A stretch of 10,407 nucleotides of DNA from Fidelibacterota bacterium TMED108 (GTDB lineage Bacteria > Fidelibacterota > Marinisomatia > Marinisomatales > TCS55). Made by a program: the position numbers and the translations under genes. Positions 1 through 6,676 of the stretch are shown here, one piece after another; within the stretch, counting starts at the first letter, position 1; each line of letters begins with the position of its first letter. The stretch spans positions 53,190 through 63,596 of the forward strand of contig NHFJ01000022.1 in assembly GCA_002172545.1 (NCBI GenBank). Reading direction: 5' to 3'. Below the pieces are notes generated by a model. That model saw only the letters and a program-made list of their open reading frames with translations. It was not told the DNA's origin and searched no databases.

Positions 1-564
1 GTTTTTTTTAGTGAAAGTGTATTTATGAAAAAAGGTTATATCGCTTAATTCAGGATGAAATGTTAAGCCAAAATGAATTCCAGATTTAACTGCTACAATA
101 TCATTATTATGCATGCCAACTATTTCAACTGAATCCCCAATCTTAGTTATTTTTGGTGCGCGAATAAAGGGCGCCCTAGTCATTGCTCTTTGATTATCCA
201 TATTGATACTAACATCTCCGATAAAGGAGTCAGTTTGTCTTCCATACGCATTTCGACTAACCTCAATATCAAGAACGCCTAGCGTTGAGATTTGATTGTC
301 ATTTTTAAGCAACGCACTCATCATAATTAGACCCGCACAAGTTCCTAAAATTGGTTTTTTTTTCGCAAAAGTTTTTACCTCACTATGGAAACCAACTCTT
401 TCCATAAGGTCATTAATTGTCGTAGACTCTCCACCTGGTATTATTAGACCGTCAATATCACTTAATTCTCTTGGATACTTGACTTCCTTTGCTGGAATAT
501 TTATTTTATCAAGTATTCGAAAATGGGCTTGGTAATTCCCTTGAAGAGCTAAAATTCCAATCAT
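1..564 (-). CDS. pdxT: PdxT, glutaminase subunit of pyridoxal 5'-phosphate synthase (3' end cut by window)
   Basis: PdxT hydrolyses glutamine and channels the ammonia to PdxS for PLP synthesis (DXP-independent route, cytosol). The frame opens at ATG 564-562 and stays open for 188 residues to the window edge without a stop. The protein starts MIGILALQGNYQAH and carries the glutamine-site loop PGGEST (residues 43-48), the nucleophile elbow GTCAGL with Cys76, and HPEL with His170 and Glu172, completing the class I amidotransferase triad. The family is about 190-200 residues, so only a short C-terminal tail should be missing; the missing stop is due to the window edge, not to decay. It lies 17 nt after pdxS, the usual partner order. 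Oddity: a run of nine A in the coding strand (plus 355-363) encodes Lys68-Lys70 just before the active site. Identification is firm. Confidence 0.95.
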   Translation of the reverse strand, partial: MIGILALQGNYQAHFRILDKINIPAKEVKYPRELSDIDGLIIPGGESTTINDLMERVGFHSEVKTFAKKKPILGTCAGLIMMSALLKNDNQISTLGVLDIEVSRNAYGRQTDSFIGDVSINMDNQRAMTRAPFIRAPKITKIGDSVEIVGMHNNDIVAVKSGIHFGLTFHPELSDITFFHKYTFTKKN

Positions 565-581
565 GATATTAAAACTGGTTT

Positions 582-1466
582 CTACCAACCTCTCTCTTGC
601 ATTCTTTCGCCTTCAGGAATTTCAGACATATCTACGCCTTTCATGGCTGACTTTAAGCCAGTGGATATTTCAACTAATTTTTCTGCATCCTGATAATAAG
701 TAACAGCATCCACAATTGCCTTTCCTCTAGGAACAGGATCATCGCTCATAAATATGCCTGAGCCTACAAAAACCGTTTCTGCCCCTAATTGCATCATTAA
801 AGATGCGTCAGCAGGTGTTGCAATTCCTCCAGCAGCAAAATTTGGAACCGGCAGCTTACCTAGCTTAGCTACTTGCTGAACCAGCATAAAAGGCGCACCC
901 ATGTTCTTAGCAGCTGCCATTAACTGATCTTGATCCATAACTGTCAAGTTCTTGATTTCACTTTGAACTTGACGCATATGCCTAACAGCTTCAACTATAT
1001 TTCCACTTCCAGGCTCACCCTTTGTGCGAATCATAGCAGCTCCTTCGCCAATTCTCCTTAATGCTTCACCTAAATTTCTACATCCACATACAAAAGGAAC
1101 TTTAAAATCATTTTTCCAAATATGGTTATGTTCATCTGCAGGAGTTAACACTTCGCTTTCATCAATAAAGTCCACTTTTAGAGCTTCAAGAATTTGAGCT
1201 TCAGCAAAATGTCCAATTCTCACTTTTGCCATTACAGGTATTGACACTGAATTCTGAATGTCTTTAATCATCTGAGGGTCACTTGCTCTTGCTATCCCAC
1301 CCTCTTTTCTAATTAAAGCTGGTATTCTTTCCAATGCCATCACAGCCGCTGCACCAGCCTGCTCAGCTTGCTTAGCTTGTTCAGCGTTCATAACATCCAT
1401 TATAACGCCACCCTTGAGCATTTCAGCTAAGCCAACTTTTACTTCAAAAGATTCTTTTTTAGGCAT
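582..1466 (-). CDS. pdxS: PdxS, pyridoxal 5'-phosphate synthase lyase subunit
   Basis: PdxS condenses ribose 5-phosphate, glyceraldehyde 3-phosphate and ammonia (from PdxT) into PLP. It is a (beta/alpha)8 barrel forming a dodecamer in the cytosol. The protein has 294 residues, the normal family length. The start chosen is ATG 1466-1464, because it has an excellent Shine-Dalgarno (AAGGAGG) 6 nt upstream and because it puts the catalytic residues at the numbering known from Bacillus PdxS: Asp24, Lys81 ([10 protein letters not shown]) and Lys149 ([10 protein letters not shown]). An in-frame ATG at 1487 would add seven basic residues and is unlikely. The phosphate loop GGIATPADA and the FVGSGIF motif are present. 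The first 8 nt overlap the end of ispH. Oddity: the segment after ALERIPA reads [14 protein letters not shown], where most homologues have DIR and ARMSDP. Confidence 0.97.
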   Translation of the reverse strand: MPKKESFEVKVGLAEMLKGGVIMDVMNAEQAKQAEQAGAAAVMALERIPALIRKEGGIARASDPQMIKDIQNSVSIPVMAKVRIGHFAEAQILEALKVDFIDESEVLTPADEHNHIWKNDFKVPFVCGCRNLGEALRRIGEGAAMIRTKGEPGSGNIVEAVRHMRQVQSEIKNLTVMDQDQLMAAAKNMGAPFMLVQQVAKLGKLPVPNFAAGGIATPADASLMMQLGAETVFVGSGIFMSDDPVPRGKAIVDAVTYYQDAEKLVEISTGLKSAMKGVDMSEIPEGERMQERGW

Positions 1467-2319
1467 ATATCTCCTCCTTTTGGACATTTCCTATTTCTTT
1501 AATTCTTTCAAGAACTTCATTTATAATGTTATCTGGGGTACTTGCTCCAGCAGAAATTCCTACAGTTTTGCAATCATCCAACCACGAATCATTGATATCA
1601 TCAGCACATGTTACCTGAAAAGATTTAACATTACGCTCTTTTGATAAATCTGTTAAGCGCATTGAATTAGCACTAGTAAATGAACCGATAACGATCATTA
1701 CATCGCATTTTTCAGATAATTCTTTTATTTGCTCTTGATTTCTTTTTGTAGGGAAGCAAATCGTATTTACAAATCTAAGGTCTACTACTTTACTCATAAG
1801 AATATTAACAATATCTTGAACATTTTCTATAGTTTGCGTTGACTGACTTACAATCCCTGCTCTTTTAGTTTTTCTCAAACGCCTAGCTTCATCAGAAGTT
1901 GCAACAATTATTGGATTTTTTACTTGGCTCGCAATACCAACAACCTCGTCATGGCCATGATCACCAATAATAATTATCTTTCTTCCATCTTTTTCAAGCT
2001 CTTTAATTTCATCATGAATATCTTTAACAAGAGGACATGTAGCATCAACAATATTCATCTTTTTTTCTTTCGCCTTCTTCGTAATGTCAACATGAGTACC
2101 ATGCGCACGCAATAAAACCGGTCTTCCCTCAGGAACATCATCGAGTGAATCGACTACTTTAGCTCCAACTTTATCTAGATCATCAACCACATTTTCATTG
2201 TGAACAATATGACCAAGCATGTAAACATCTCCGTATTCTTTTGCTGTGTCATATGCCATATTAACTGCATCTCGGACACCAAAACAGTAGCCTGCATTTT
2301 TTGCTAATAAAATTTTCAT
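1459..2319 (-). CDS. ispH: IspH, 4-hydroxy-3-methylbut-2-enyl diphosphate reductase
   Basis: IspH catalyses the last step of the MEP (non-mevalonate) isoprenoid pathway, reducing HMBPP to IPP and DMAPP with an iron-sulfur cluster. The protein has 286 residues, shorter than E. coli IspH (316) but usual for the short form seen in many other phyla. The three cluster cysteines are visible: Cys12 (AGYCFGV), Cys95 (DATCPLV) and Cys188 ([11 protein letters not shown]). Substrate residues include His40 (GHIVHNENV), His73 (RAHGTH), His123 and Glu125 ([10 protein letters not shown]), the VSQST loop near residue 160, and SAGASTPD near the C terminus. ATG 2319-2317 overlaps the nrnA stop as ATGA, and the 3' end overlaps pdxS by 8 nt, so translation of all three is probably coupled. 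No separate promoter is apparent. Confidence 0.97.
   Translation of the reverse strand: MKILLAKNAGYCFGVRDAVNMAYDTAKEYGDVYMLGHIVHNENVVDDLDKVGAKVVDSLDDVPEGRPVLLRAHGTHVDITKKAKEKKMNIVDATCPLVKDIHDEIKELEKDGRKIIIIGDHGHDEVVGIASQVKNPIIVATSDEARRLRKTKRAGIVSQSTQTIENVQDIVNILMSKVVDLRFVNTICFPTKRNQEQIKELSEKCDVMIVIGSFTSANSMRLTDLSKERNVKSFQVTCADDINDSWLDDCKTVGISAGASTPDNIINEVLERIKEIGNVQKEEIYA
1471..1479 (-). promoter_or_regulatory. Strong ribosome binding site for pdxS inside the ispH 3' end
   Basis: On the minus strand this reads AAGGAGGAG, ending 4 nt before the pdxS ATG; its AAGGAGG core lies 6 nt upstream of that ATG. It is the best Shine-Dalgarno match I noticed in the window, where several genes show none. 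The same bases encode the Lys-Glu-Glu near the IspH C terminus. It decides between the two possible pdxS starts (1466 rather than 1487) and suggests that pdxS is translated more strongly than its upstream neighbours, in line with the large amount of PdxS needed for a dodecamer (inference). Confidence 0.85.
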
Positions 2320-3323
2320 TGCATAGAGGTCTTATTTTGCACATCAATTACAGAGAATGTCTTATCTAGTATATTTTGTAAAATAATATCTGACTTTCCT
2401 TCAGCAGAAGCTCCAGCTGCAAATTTGTGGCCTCCTCCTCCAAATGACTTTGCAATAGTATTAATTACATACTTTCCCTTTGATCTAAAATTAACTCGAT
2501 GCTTGCCTGACTCATTTTCACAAACCATTATGGCTATCTCTACTCCATTGATAGATCTTACAAAGTCAGTAAATCCATCTACGTCATCAGGCATGGTACC
2601 ACTATCATCGATCATTTTCTTAGTAATGATAAATGAAGCAACCTTACCTTCAGAATCAAACCTTAGGCTATCTATTACTTTTGCTAGCAACGAAATTTGA
2701 GCCTTTGACTTATTCTCATATATAGATTGGTATATTTTAGAGTTATTAATATCAAAAGCTAAACAATCCATAGCTATTTTATGGCTTTTTTGATTAGTGT
2801 TGCTGTGGCGAAAAGAGCCAGTATCTGTCATAACAGCAGTATATATGCCTCTAGCAATAGCATTATTCATATTAATATGATTTTCTTCAAGAAAATCATA
2901 GACCATCTCACCCGTAGCAGCAGCTTCAATGTTTATATAATTTTCATAAAAACGCTCATCGTTAAGATTTGGGTGATGATCGATATTTATTGCTTTAGTT
3001 TTATTTGCAGTTAATACGTCTCCAAGTTGACCCAGCCTATTATATGCACCAATATCAAAAATCAACGCAAGATCAGCACTATCAAGCCAAGGGTCGTGTT
3101 CTGACATATCATATGTTTCTATAATATTATTTTTATTCAAAAATTTATATTGATCTGGAAATTTTGAAATTTGAATAATTTTACAATCTATGTCTAAAGA
3201 AGATATGTAATGATACATTGCAACGGCGCTTCCAAGGCCATCGCCATCTGGATTCATGTGAGTTGAAAGAACAATTCGCTTAGAACCCTCAATGCTTTTC
3301 TTTAACTTATTCCAGTTTATCAT
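2316..3323 (-). CDS. nrnA: DHH/DHHA1 phosphoesterase, NrnA-type oligoribonuclease / pAp phosphatase
   Basis: NrnA-type enzymes degrade 2-5 nt nanoRNAs and dephosphorylate 3'-phosphoadenosine 5'-phosphate using Mn2+; some relatives cleave cyclic-di-nucleotide products such as pApA. The 335-residue protein has the full DHH set: His22/Asp26/Asp28 in HMNPDGDGLGS, Asp90 in FDIGAYNRLG, Asp115-His116-His117, and Asp167 in MTDTGSF. The C-terminal DHHA1 domain has an RSKGKYVINTIA stretch and the glycine loop GGGGHKFAAG (295-304). There are no membrane or extra CBS/PAS domains, so it is not GdpP and not the long poly(A)-linked form. It follows pduO after a 66-nt A+T-rich gap and overlaps ispH by 4 nt. 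The start has no close Shine-Dalgarno. The exact substrate cannot be read from sequence; the family assignment is firm and the gene symbol probable. Confidence 0.9.
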   Translation of the reverse strand: MINWNKLKKSIEGSKRIVLSTHMNPDGDGLGSAVAMYHYISSLDIDCKIIQISKFPDQYKFLNKNNIIETYDMSEHDPWLDSADLALIFDIGAYNRLGQLGDVLTANKTKAINIDHHPNLNDERFYENYINIEAAATGEMVYDFLEENHINMNNAIARGIYTAVMTDTGSFRHSNTNQKSHKIAMDCLAFDINNSKIYQSIYENKSKAQISLLAKVIDSLRFDSEGKVASFIITKKMIDDSGTMPDDVDGFTDFVRSINGVEIAIMVCENESGKHRVNFRSKGKYVINTIAKSFGGGGHKFAAGASAEGKSDIILQNILDKTFSVIDVQNKTSMQ

Positions 3324-3389
3324 TATAAATACCGACCTAGAATTTAAGTATTATTTTTATATTAAAGCTAAGAAATGAAAGATTAAAAT

Positions 3390-3929
3390 TTAGCGTTTCC
3401 AGAGTATCTCTTCAGACCCTCTCTGAGAAGAGACATAGCGCGCTAAAACAAAAAGGTAATCGCTTAAGCGGTTTAAATAAGGTAGCCAAATATTTTTTTC
3501 TTTTACTAAATCTAAAATAGCAACGCACGACCTTTCCGCTCTTCTGCAAACAGCCCTTGCCAAATGAACTCTAGAACAGAATTCATCGCCTCCAGGCATT
3601 ATAAATTCTTTCAAAGGTTTTAAAGTTTGATTGAGCTCATCAATTCGCTCTTCAAGAAATTCAACTTTGTCGTTATTTATGAGAATAGTACCTGAATTAA
3701 TAATTGAAATCTCTCCGCCAAGATTAAATAAATCTTGCTGAATAGATTGAAGTTCAGAAGAAATTAATTCTGATTTACAAGATGATATAGCTGAACCTAA
3801 TTGAGAGTTGAGTTCATCTATGTCACCTAAAAGATTGATTAACAAATGTGATTTTGAAACTCGTTCACCATTTCCAAGGCTTGTATTTCCTTTATCACCC
3901 GATTTAGTTGTTACTTTTGAAATTCTCAT
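3390..3929 (-). CDS. PduO-type ATP:corrinoid adenosyltransferase
   Basis: The enzyme transfers the 5'-deoxyadenosyl group of ATP to cob(I)alamin to make adenosylcobalamin, the cofactor of methylmalonyl-CoA mutase, class II ribonucleotide reductase and others. The 179 residues fit the single-domain PduO/MMAB family. The ATP-binding N terminus reads TKSGDKGNTSLGNGERVSK (8-26), followed by GDIDELNS (35-42). The central signature MPGGDEF is followed by RVHLARAVCRRAERS (120-134) with the catalytic arginines and glutamate, and the C-terminal NRLSDYLFVLAR (153-164) holds the conserved Asn and Asp. The start lies 2 nt after the antiporter stop, without an evident Shine-Dalgarno, so coupling to the upstream gene is likely. 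No cobalamin riboswitch is visible in front of it, and no other B12 gene is in the window, so it may serve salvage of imported corrinoid (inference). Confidence 0.93.
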   Translation of the reverse strand: MRISKVTTKSGDKGNTSLGNGERVSKSHLLINLLGDIDELNSQLGSAISSCKSELISSELQSIQQDLFNLGGEISIINSGTILINNDKVEFLEERIDELNQTLKPLKEFIMPGGDEFCSRVHLARAVCRRAERSCVAILDLVKEKNIWLPYLNRLSDYLFVLARYVSSQRGSEEILWKR

Positions 3930-3931
3930 AA

Positions 3932-5359
3932 TTAAAAGAAGAGGGCACTAACAACCGCAAACAATGGAAATAAAATGATCAATGAATAAAAAAAGTAACC
4001 AAAAAATGACGGCATTTCTATACCAGATGACTCAGCAATAGACTTCACCATGAAATTTGGAGCATTACCAATATAGGTATTTGCACCCATGAATACAGCG
4101 CCAGCGGAAATAGCAAGCAATGTCTGCGATAATTCACCCATTAATACTTGGGCATCTCCACCCGCTGTATTAAAAAAGACTAGATAAGTAGGTGCATTAT
4201 CAAGAAAGCTAGACAAAATACCTGTTAGCCAAAAATACATATAATTTACAGGTCCTGAATCACTTGAAACAGAATTAATAACCCCAGAAAGTGCTCCGGA
4301 TGCCCCTGCCTTTAAAATTGCTATGGCAGGAATAATCGTTATAAAAATACCTGCGAAAAGCTTTGCAACTTCTTGAATTGGGAACCATGTATATTCGTTT
4401 CCTTCGCGTATCTCTTTCGAAGTATAGATCCAGCTTAGGTAAGCAAGAACCAGTAAAAGAATATCTCTAGTAAGGTTCTGAAGTTCAACATGAACATGAA
4501 AAACGGAAAATTCAATATTAGGCTTCCAAAAACCACTTAATAAAACAGAGCCTATTACTCCTACAATAAGCAAAAGATTGAATGAGCCTTTAATGGAAAT
4601 CTTCTCATCACCAACAGATGTTGGTAGGTTTACCTCTTTTCGATATTGAAAAGAATCGTAAAAATAAAAAATGATTAGAAGCGAAATTACCATAAACAAC
4701 ATTGGCAAAAACATTGCTTTGGTCGTCCAAAAGAAATCGACACCTTTTAAAAATCCTAAGAATAGGGGTGGATCTCCTAACGGTGTAAGCGATCCACCAA
4801 TATTTGCTACAAGAAAAATAAAAAATACAACAATGTGAACTTTATGCTTCCTGTGTTTGTTTGCCCTGAGAAGAGGTCTGATCAAAAGCATGGCTGCGCC
4901 TGTAGTACCCATCCAACTAGCTAATAATGTACCTACAAGAATAATCGCGCTATTAACTATTGGTGTTCCTACTAATGATCCGGTCAATTGCACACCACCT
5001 GAAATAGTAAATAGTGCAAGAAGAAGAATAATAAAAGGAATATACTCAAGAAGCCCTACGTGGAGTACCTCATATAATGTTATTTGCCATCCTTGAGAGA
5101 AAAGAAAGGGGAGTATTAGTAATGTTGCCCAAAAGGCAGAAACTTTTCCAAAATTATGGTGCCAATACTCAGGAGCAACAAGAGGGAATATTGCTATTGA
5201 TAGCAAAATTCCTACAAATGGAATCACCCATAATATAGACAGATCACCTCCTTCAAGGTGGGGGGCGCTAGATGAGCCAGCAAAAAGACTGGCGGACAAT
5301 AAAAATATGGTTGTTATTATTTTCATGATTTTTTGATTTTTAGGTGTTATTGGATACAT
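3932..5359 (-). CDS. NhaD-like sodium:proton antiporter (ion transporter superfamily, CitMHS/UIT-type)
   Basis: This is a polytopic inner-membrane protein of 475 residues, expected to exchange cytoplasmic Na+ for H+. The N terminus is signal-like (hydrophobic 12-28), followed by roughly 10-12 membrane segments. Hallmarks of the ion transporter superfamily are visible: the reentrant-loop motif NIGGSLTPLGDPP (186-198) and two pseudo-symmetric NAP motifs, LDNAPTY (386-392) and GNAPNF (431-436). The HLEGGDLSILWVIPF start and the APEYWHH segment after the first helix fit the subgroup often annotated as sodium:proton antiporter or 'putative citrate transport'. Its place beside a Na+-pumping NADH dehydrogenase favours Na+/H+ exchange over carboxylate transport (inference). 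The start could be ATG 5359 or the in-frame ATG 5326, which gives a cleaner signal peptide; neither has a Shine-Dalgarno. It is the first gene of the leftward operon and has its own promoter. Confidence 0.85.
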   Translation of the reverse strand: MYPITPKNQKIMKIITTIFLLSASLFAGSSSAPHLEGGDLSILWVIPFVGILLSIAIFPLVAPEYWHHNFGKVSAFWATLLILPFLFSQGWQITLYEVLHVGLLEYIPFIILLLALFTISGGVQLTGSLVGTPIVNSAIILVGTLLASWMGTTGAAMLLIRPLLRANKHRKHKVHIVVFFIFLVANIGGSLTPLGDPPLFLGFLKGVDFFWTTKAMFLPMLFMVISLLIIFYFYDSFQYRKEVNLPTSVGDEKISIKGSFNLLLIVGVIGSVLLSGFWKPNIEFSVFHVHVELQNLTRDILLLVLAYLSWIYTSKEIREGNEYTWFPIQEVAKLFAGIFITIIPAIAILKAGASGALSGVINSVSSDSGPVNYMYFWLTGILSSFLDNAPTYLVFFNTAGGDAQVLMGELSQTLLAISAGAVFMGANTYIGNAPNFMVKSIAESSGIEMPSFFGYFFYSLIILFPLFAVVSALFF

Positions 5360-5405
5360 AAAACTTAAATATTGTTTTACTAATCATCCTAATTATTGAT
5401 GTAAA

Positions 5406-5434
5406 ATTATATTTTTATTTTGATTTAAATTCAA
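5406..5434 (-). promoter_or_regulatory. Sigma70-type promoter for the nhaD-pduO-nrnA-ispH-pdxST operon
   Basis: On the minus strand a -35 box TTGAAT (5434-5429) is followed by a 17-nt spacer and a perfect -10 box TATAAT (5411-5406). Transcription would start near 5399, giving a leader of about 40 nt to ATG 5359. The -35 box ends two bases before the nqrM start codon on the other strand, so nqrM transcription must begin within or beyond this promoter. A weaker rightward -10 candidate for nqrM, TAAAAT at 5402-5407 directly after TG, overlaps the leftward -10; I see no good -35 for it. The surrounding 77 bp is very A+T-rich, so a chance match is possible, but spacing and position are ideal. Confidence 0.65.
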
Positions 5435-5436
5435 TT

Positions 5437-5619
5437 ATGGAATTATTATTAACAATTGCTGTTATTGGCATTGCAGTTCTAGGAATGTCAATTGGAATTA
5501 TATTTAATAATAAACCTTTACAAGGTTCTTGTGGTGGTAACATTGATGAATGTATATGTTTGAAGGGTGGTGATTGTGATGATCCATCGCAGCAACCAAA
5601 TCCTAATCTAAGAGATTAA
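5437..5619 (+). CDS. nqrM: NqrM-like Na+-NQR maturation protein (DUF539), four-cysteine membrane protein
   Basis: A 60-residue protein with one N-terminal membrane helix (about 3-23) followed by a short cysteine-rich tail, QGSCGG...CIC...DC, with Cys32, Cys39, Cys41 and Cys47. NqrM (DUF539) proteins have the same plan: one helix, then SCGG and three further cysteines. They are required to assemble the Na+-NQR complex, probably by delivering iron to the NqrD/NqrE cysteine centre. Position next to apbE supports the call. In gammaproteobacteria nqrM normally follows apbE on the same strand; here it is on the opposite strand, overlapping apbE by 17 bp at the 3' ends and divergent from nhaD. The spacing of the last cysteines (CxC-x5-C) is looser than I recall for Vibrio NqrM. 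No Shine-Dalgarno precedes the ATG. An unrelated small Cys-rich membrane protein is the alternative. Confidence 0.82.
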   Translation: MELLLTIAVIGIAVLGMSIGIIFNNKPLQGSCGGNIDECICLKGGDCDDPSQQPNPNLRD

Positions 5620-6676
5620 TGCTCATACCGGCAGATTTTACAGTTCTAAACTTTTCATTCTCACTTAATACCCAAAAAGCTTCAATACCTTCATTTTCCT
5701 CTACCATCACTTTTCCAGATTCTAAAGACATAACACTTAATGCAGTTGCAATAGCGTCAGCATCCATGCACAGCGGTGCTACTACAGTAACCGATGCAAT
5801 ATTAGAATCAATTGGATACCCTGTTCTTGGGTCAAGAATATGTGAATATTTTTTTGAGTCAAACTCATAAAAATTTCTATAATTTCCTGAAGTAGCCATT
5901 GATCTATCAACCAAAGAAACTACTCCGATAATCTTTTCACCTGGAACGGTATTTGTTAGTGGATAATCTATACCAATTTGCCATGGTTTGTTTTGAATAT
6001 TTTTTCCAGAGACTCTAACCTCTCCTCCGATTTCAACCATGAAGTTAGTGTACCCAAAAGACTCTACTAAACTAAATAAATGATCAACGCCCCACCCCTT
6101 TGCAATTGCGTTTACATCAATCTGCTGACCTTTAAATGCCTTTATAAGGGAATTCTGAGATAACTTGATCTCATTGAAACCGACTTTATCTTTTGCAATA
6201 ATTATATCAAGATCTGAAGGAGGTTCCCATTTGTCTTTATATTCCCTATCTTTCTTTCCGCTCTTCCATGTTGAAGTAAGCGGAAGAGAGGTGATATCAA
6301 ATGCACCATTTGATTTTTTTGACCAGTAAATAGATCGCAATATCACAGATTTAAAATCATTTGTAATAACAACTGCGGCATTTTTTCCAATTTTATTAAA
6401 TAATGAAATATCGCTATTAATGACATAAGTGGACATTTGGTCATTTATTGATTCCAGCGTTGAATCAATTTTTGATTTGATTAAGTTAGCATTGAGGTTT
6501 GAACCTCTTTTTGGTGCTAAGCGAATAGTGTACGATGTCCCCATTGCGGGGCCCACTATATCTATATAAGCATTACTTCTTTCGCAGCTTATAAATAAAA
6601 CTGCAAGAGTTGCATAAAAAACTTTACAAATATTCTTAGAAAAAATTCTTGAAAAAGGCTTAACCGAAACTATCAT
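5603..6676 (-). CDS. apbE: ApbE, FAD:protein FMN transferase (probable lipoprotein)
   Basis: ApbE uses FAD and Mg2+ to link FMN through a phosphoester to threonine in SGAT-type motifs, here the NqrB and NqrC sites of the same operon. It acts on the periplasmic side. With ATG 6676 the protein has 357 residues, the usual size. A hydrophobic N terminus ends in a lipobox-like LFISC with Cys31, so a lipid anchor is likely (Phe at -3 is not ideal). Then come [19 protein letters not shown] (124-129), [14 protein letters not shown] (187-200), the [10 protein letters not shown] strand (215-224), [10 protein letters not shown] (279-288), and DADAIAT (305-311) with the Mg2+ Asp and Thr. A TTG two codons upstream (6682) is an alternative start with somewhat better Shine-Dalgarno spacing. 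The start lies inside nqrF (17-nt overlap); the end overlaps nqrM tail-to-tail. Confidence 0.96.
   Translation of the reverse strand: MIVSVKPFSRIFSKNICKVFYATLAVLFISCERSNAYIDIVGPAMGTSYTIRLAPKRGSNLNANLIKSKIDSTLESINDQMSTYVINSDISLFNKIGKNAAVVITNDFKSVILRSIYWSKKSNGAFDITSLPLTSTWKSGKKDREYKDKWEPPSDLDIIIAKDKVGFNEIKLSQNSLIKAFKGQQIDVNAIAKGWGVDHLFSLVESFGYTNFMVEIGGEVRVSGKNIQNKPWQIGIDYPLTNTVPGEKIIGVVSLVDRSMATSGNYRNFYEFDSKKYSHILDPRTGYPIDSNIASVTVVAPLCMDADAIATALSVMSLESGKVMVEENEGIEAFWVLSENEKFRTVKSAGMSINLLD
5604..5618. other. Small perfect inverted repeat inside the nqrM/apbE tail-to-tail overlap
   Basis: TAATCT (5604-5609), loop AAG, AGATTA (5613-5618): a 6-bp perfect stem with a 3-nt loop, lying wholly within the 17-bp overlap of the two genes' 3' ends. 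It includes part of both stop codons. It has only one G-C pair and no T-tract on either side, so it is too weak for a normal intrinsic terminator. It may be chance, or a minor end-protecting or bidirectional signal. No better terminator is visible for either the nqr operon or nqrM. Confidence 0.35.

Noticed and set aside
296..535. Plus-strand open frame opposite pdxT
   Set aside because: Antisense shadow of a well-conserved gene; no recognisable protein features.
1..564. pdxT as a broken gene because it lacks a stop
   Set aside because: The frame is intact to the window edge and contains the full catalytic triad; only the window ends.
1467..1487. Seven-residue N-terminal extension of PdxS
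   Set aside because: The internal ATG has a far stronger ribosome site and restores the known catalytic-residue numbering.
3321..3326. TATAAT overlapping the nrnA start codon as a leaderless promoter
   Set aside because: No -35 box at 16-18 nt and the region is very A+T-rich, so a chance match is likely.
3930..3990. Cobalamin riboswitch or promoter in front of the PduO gene
   Set aside because: Only 2 nt separate it from the antiporter stop, and no B12-box-like sequence or structured leader is visible.
4857..5096. Plus-strand open frame opposite the antiporter
   Set aside because: Mirror of a conserved membrane-protein coding region; composition fits a shadow frame. The same applies to the plus-strand frames opposite ispH, nrnA, apbE, nqrF and nqrD.
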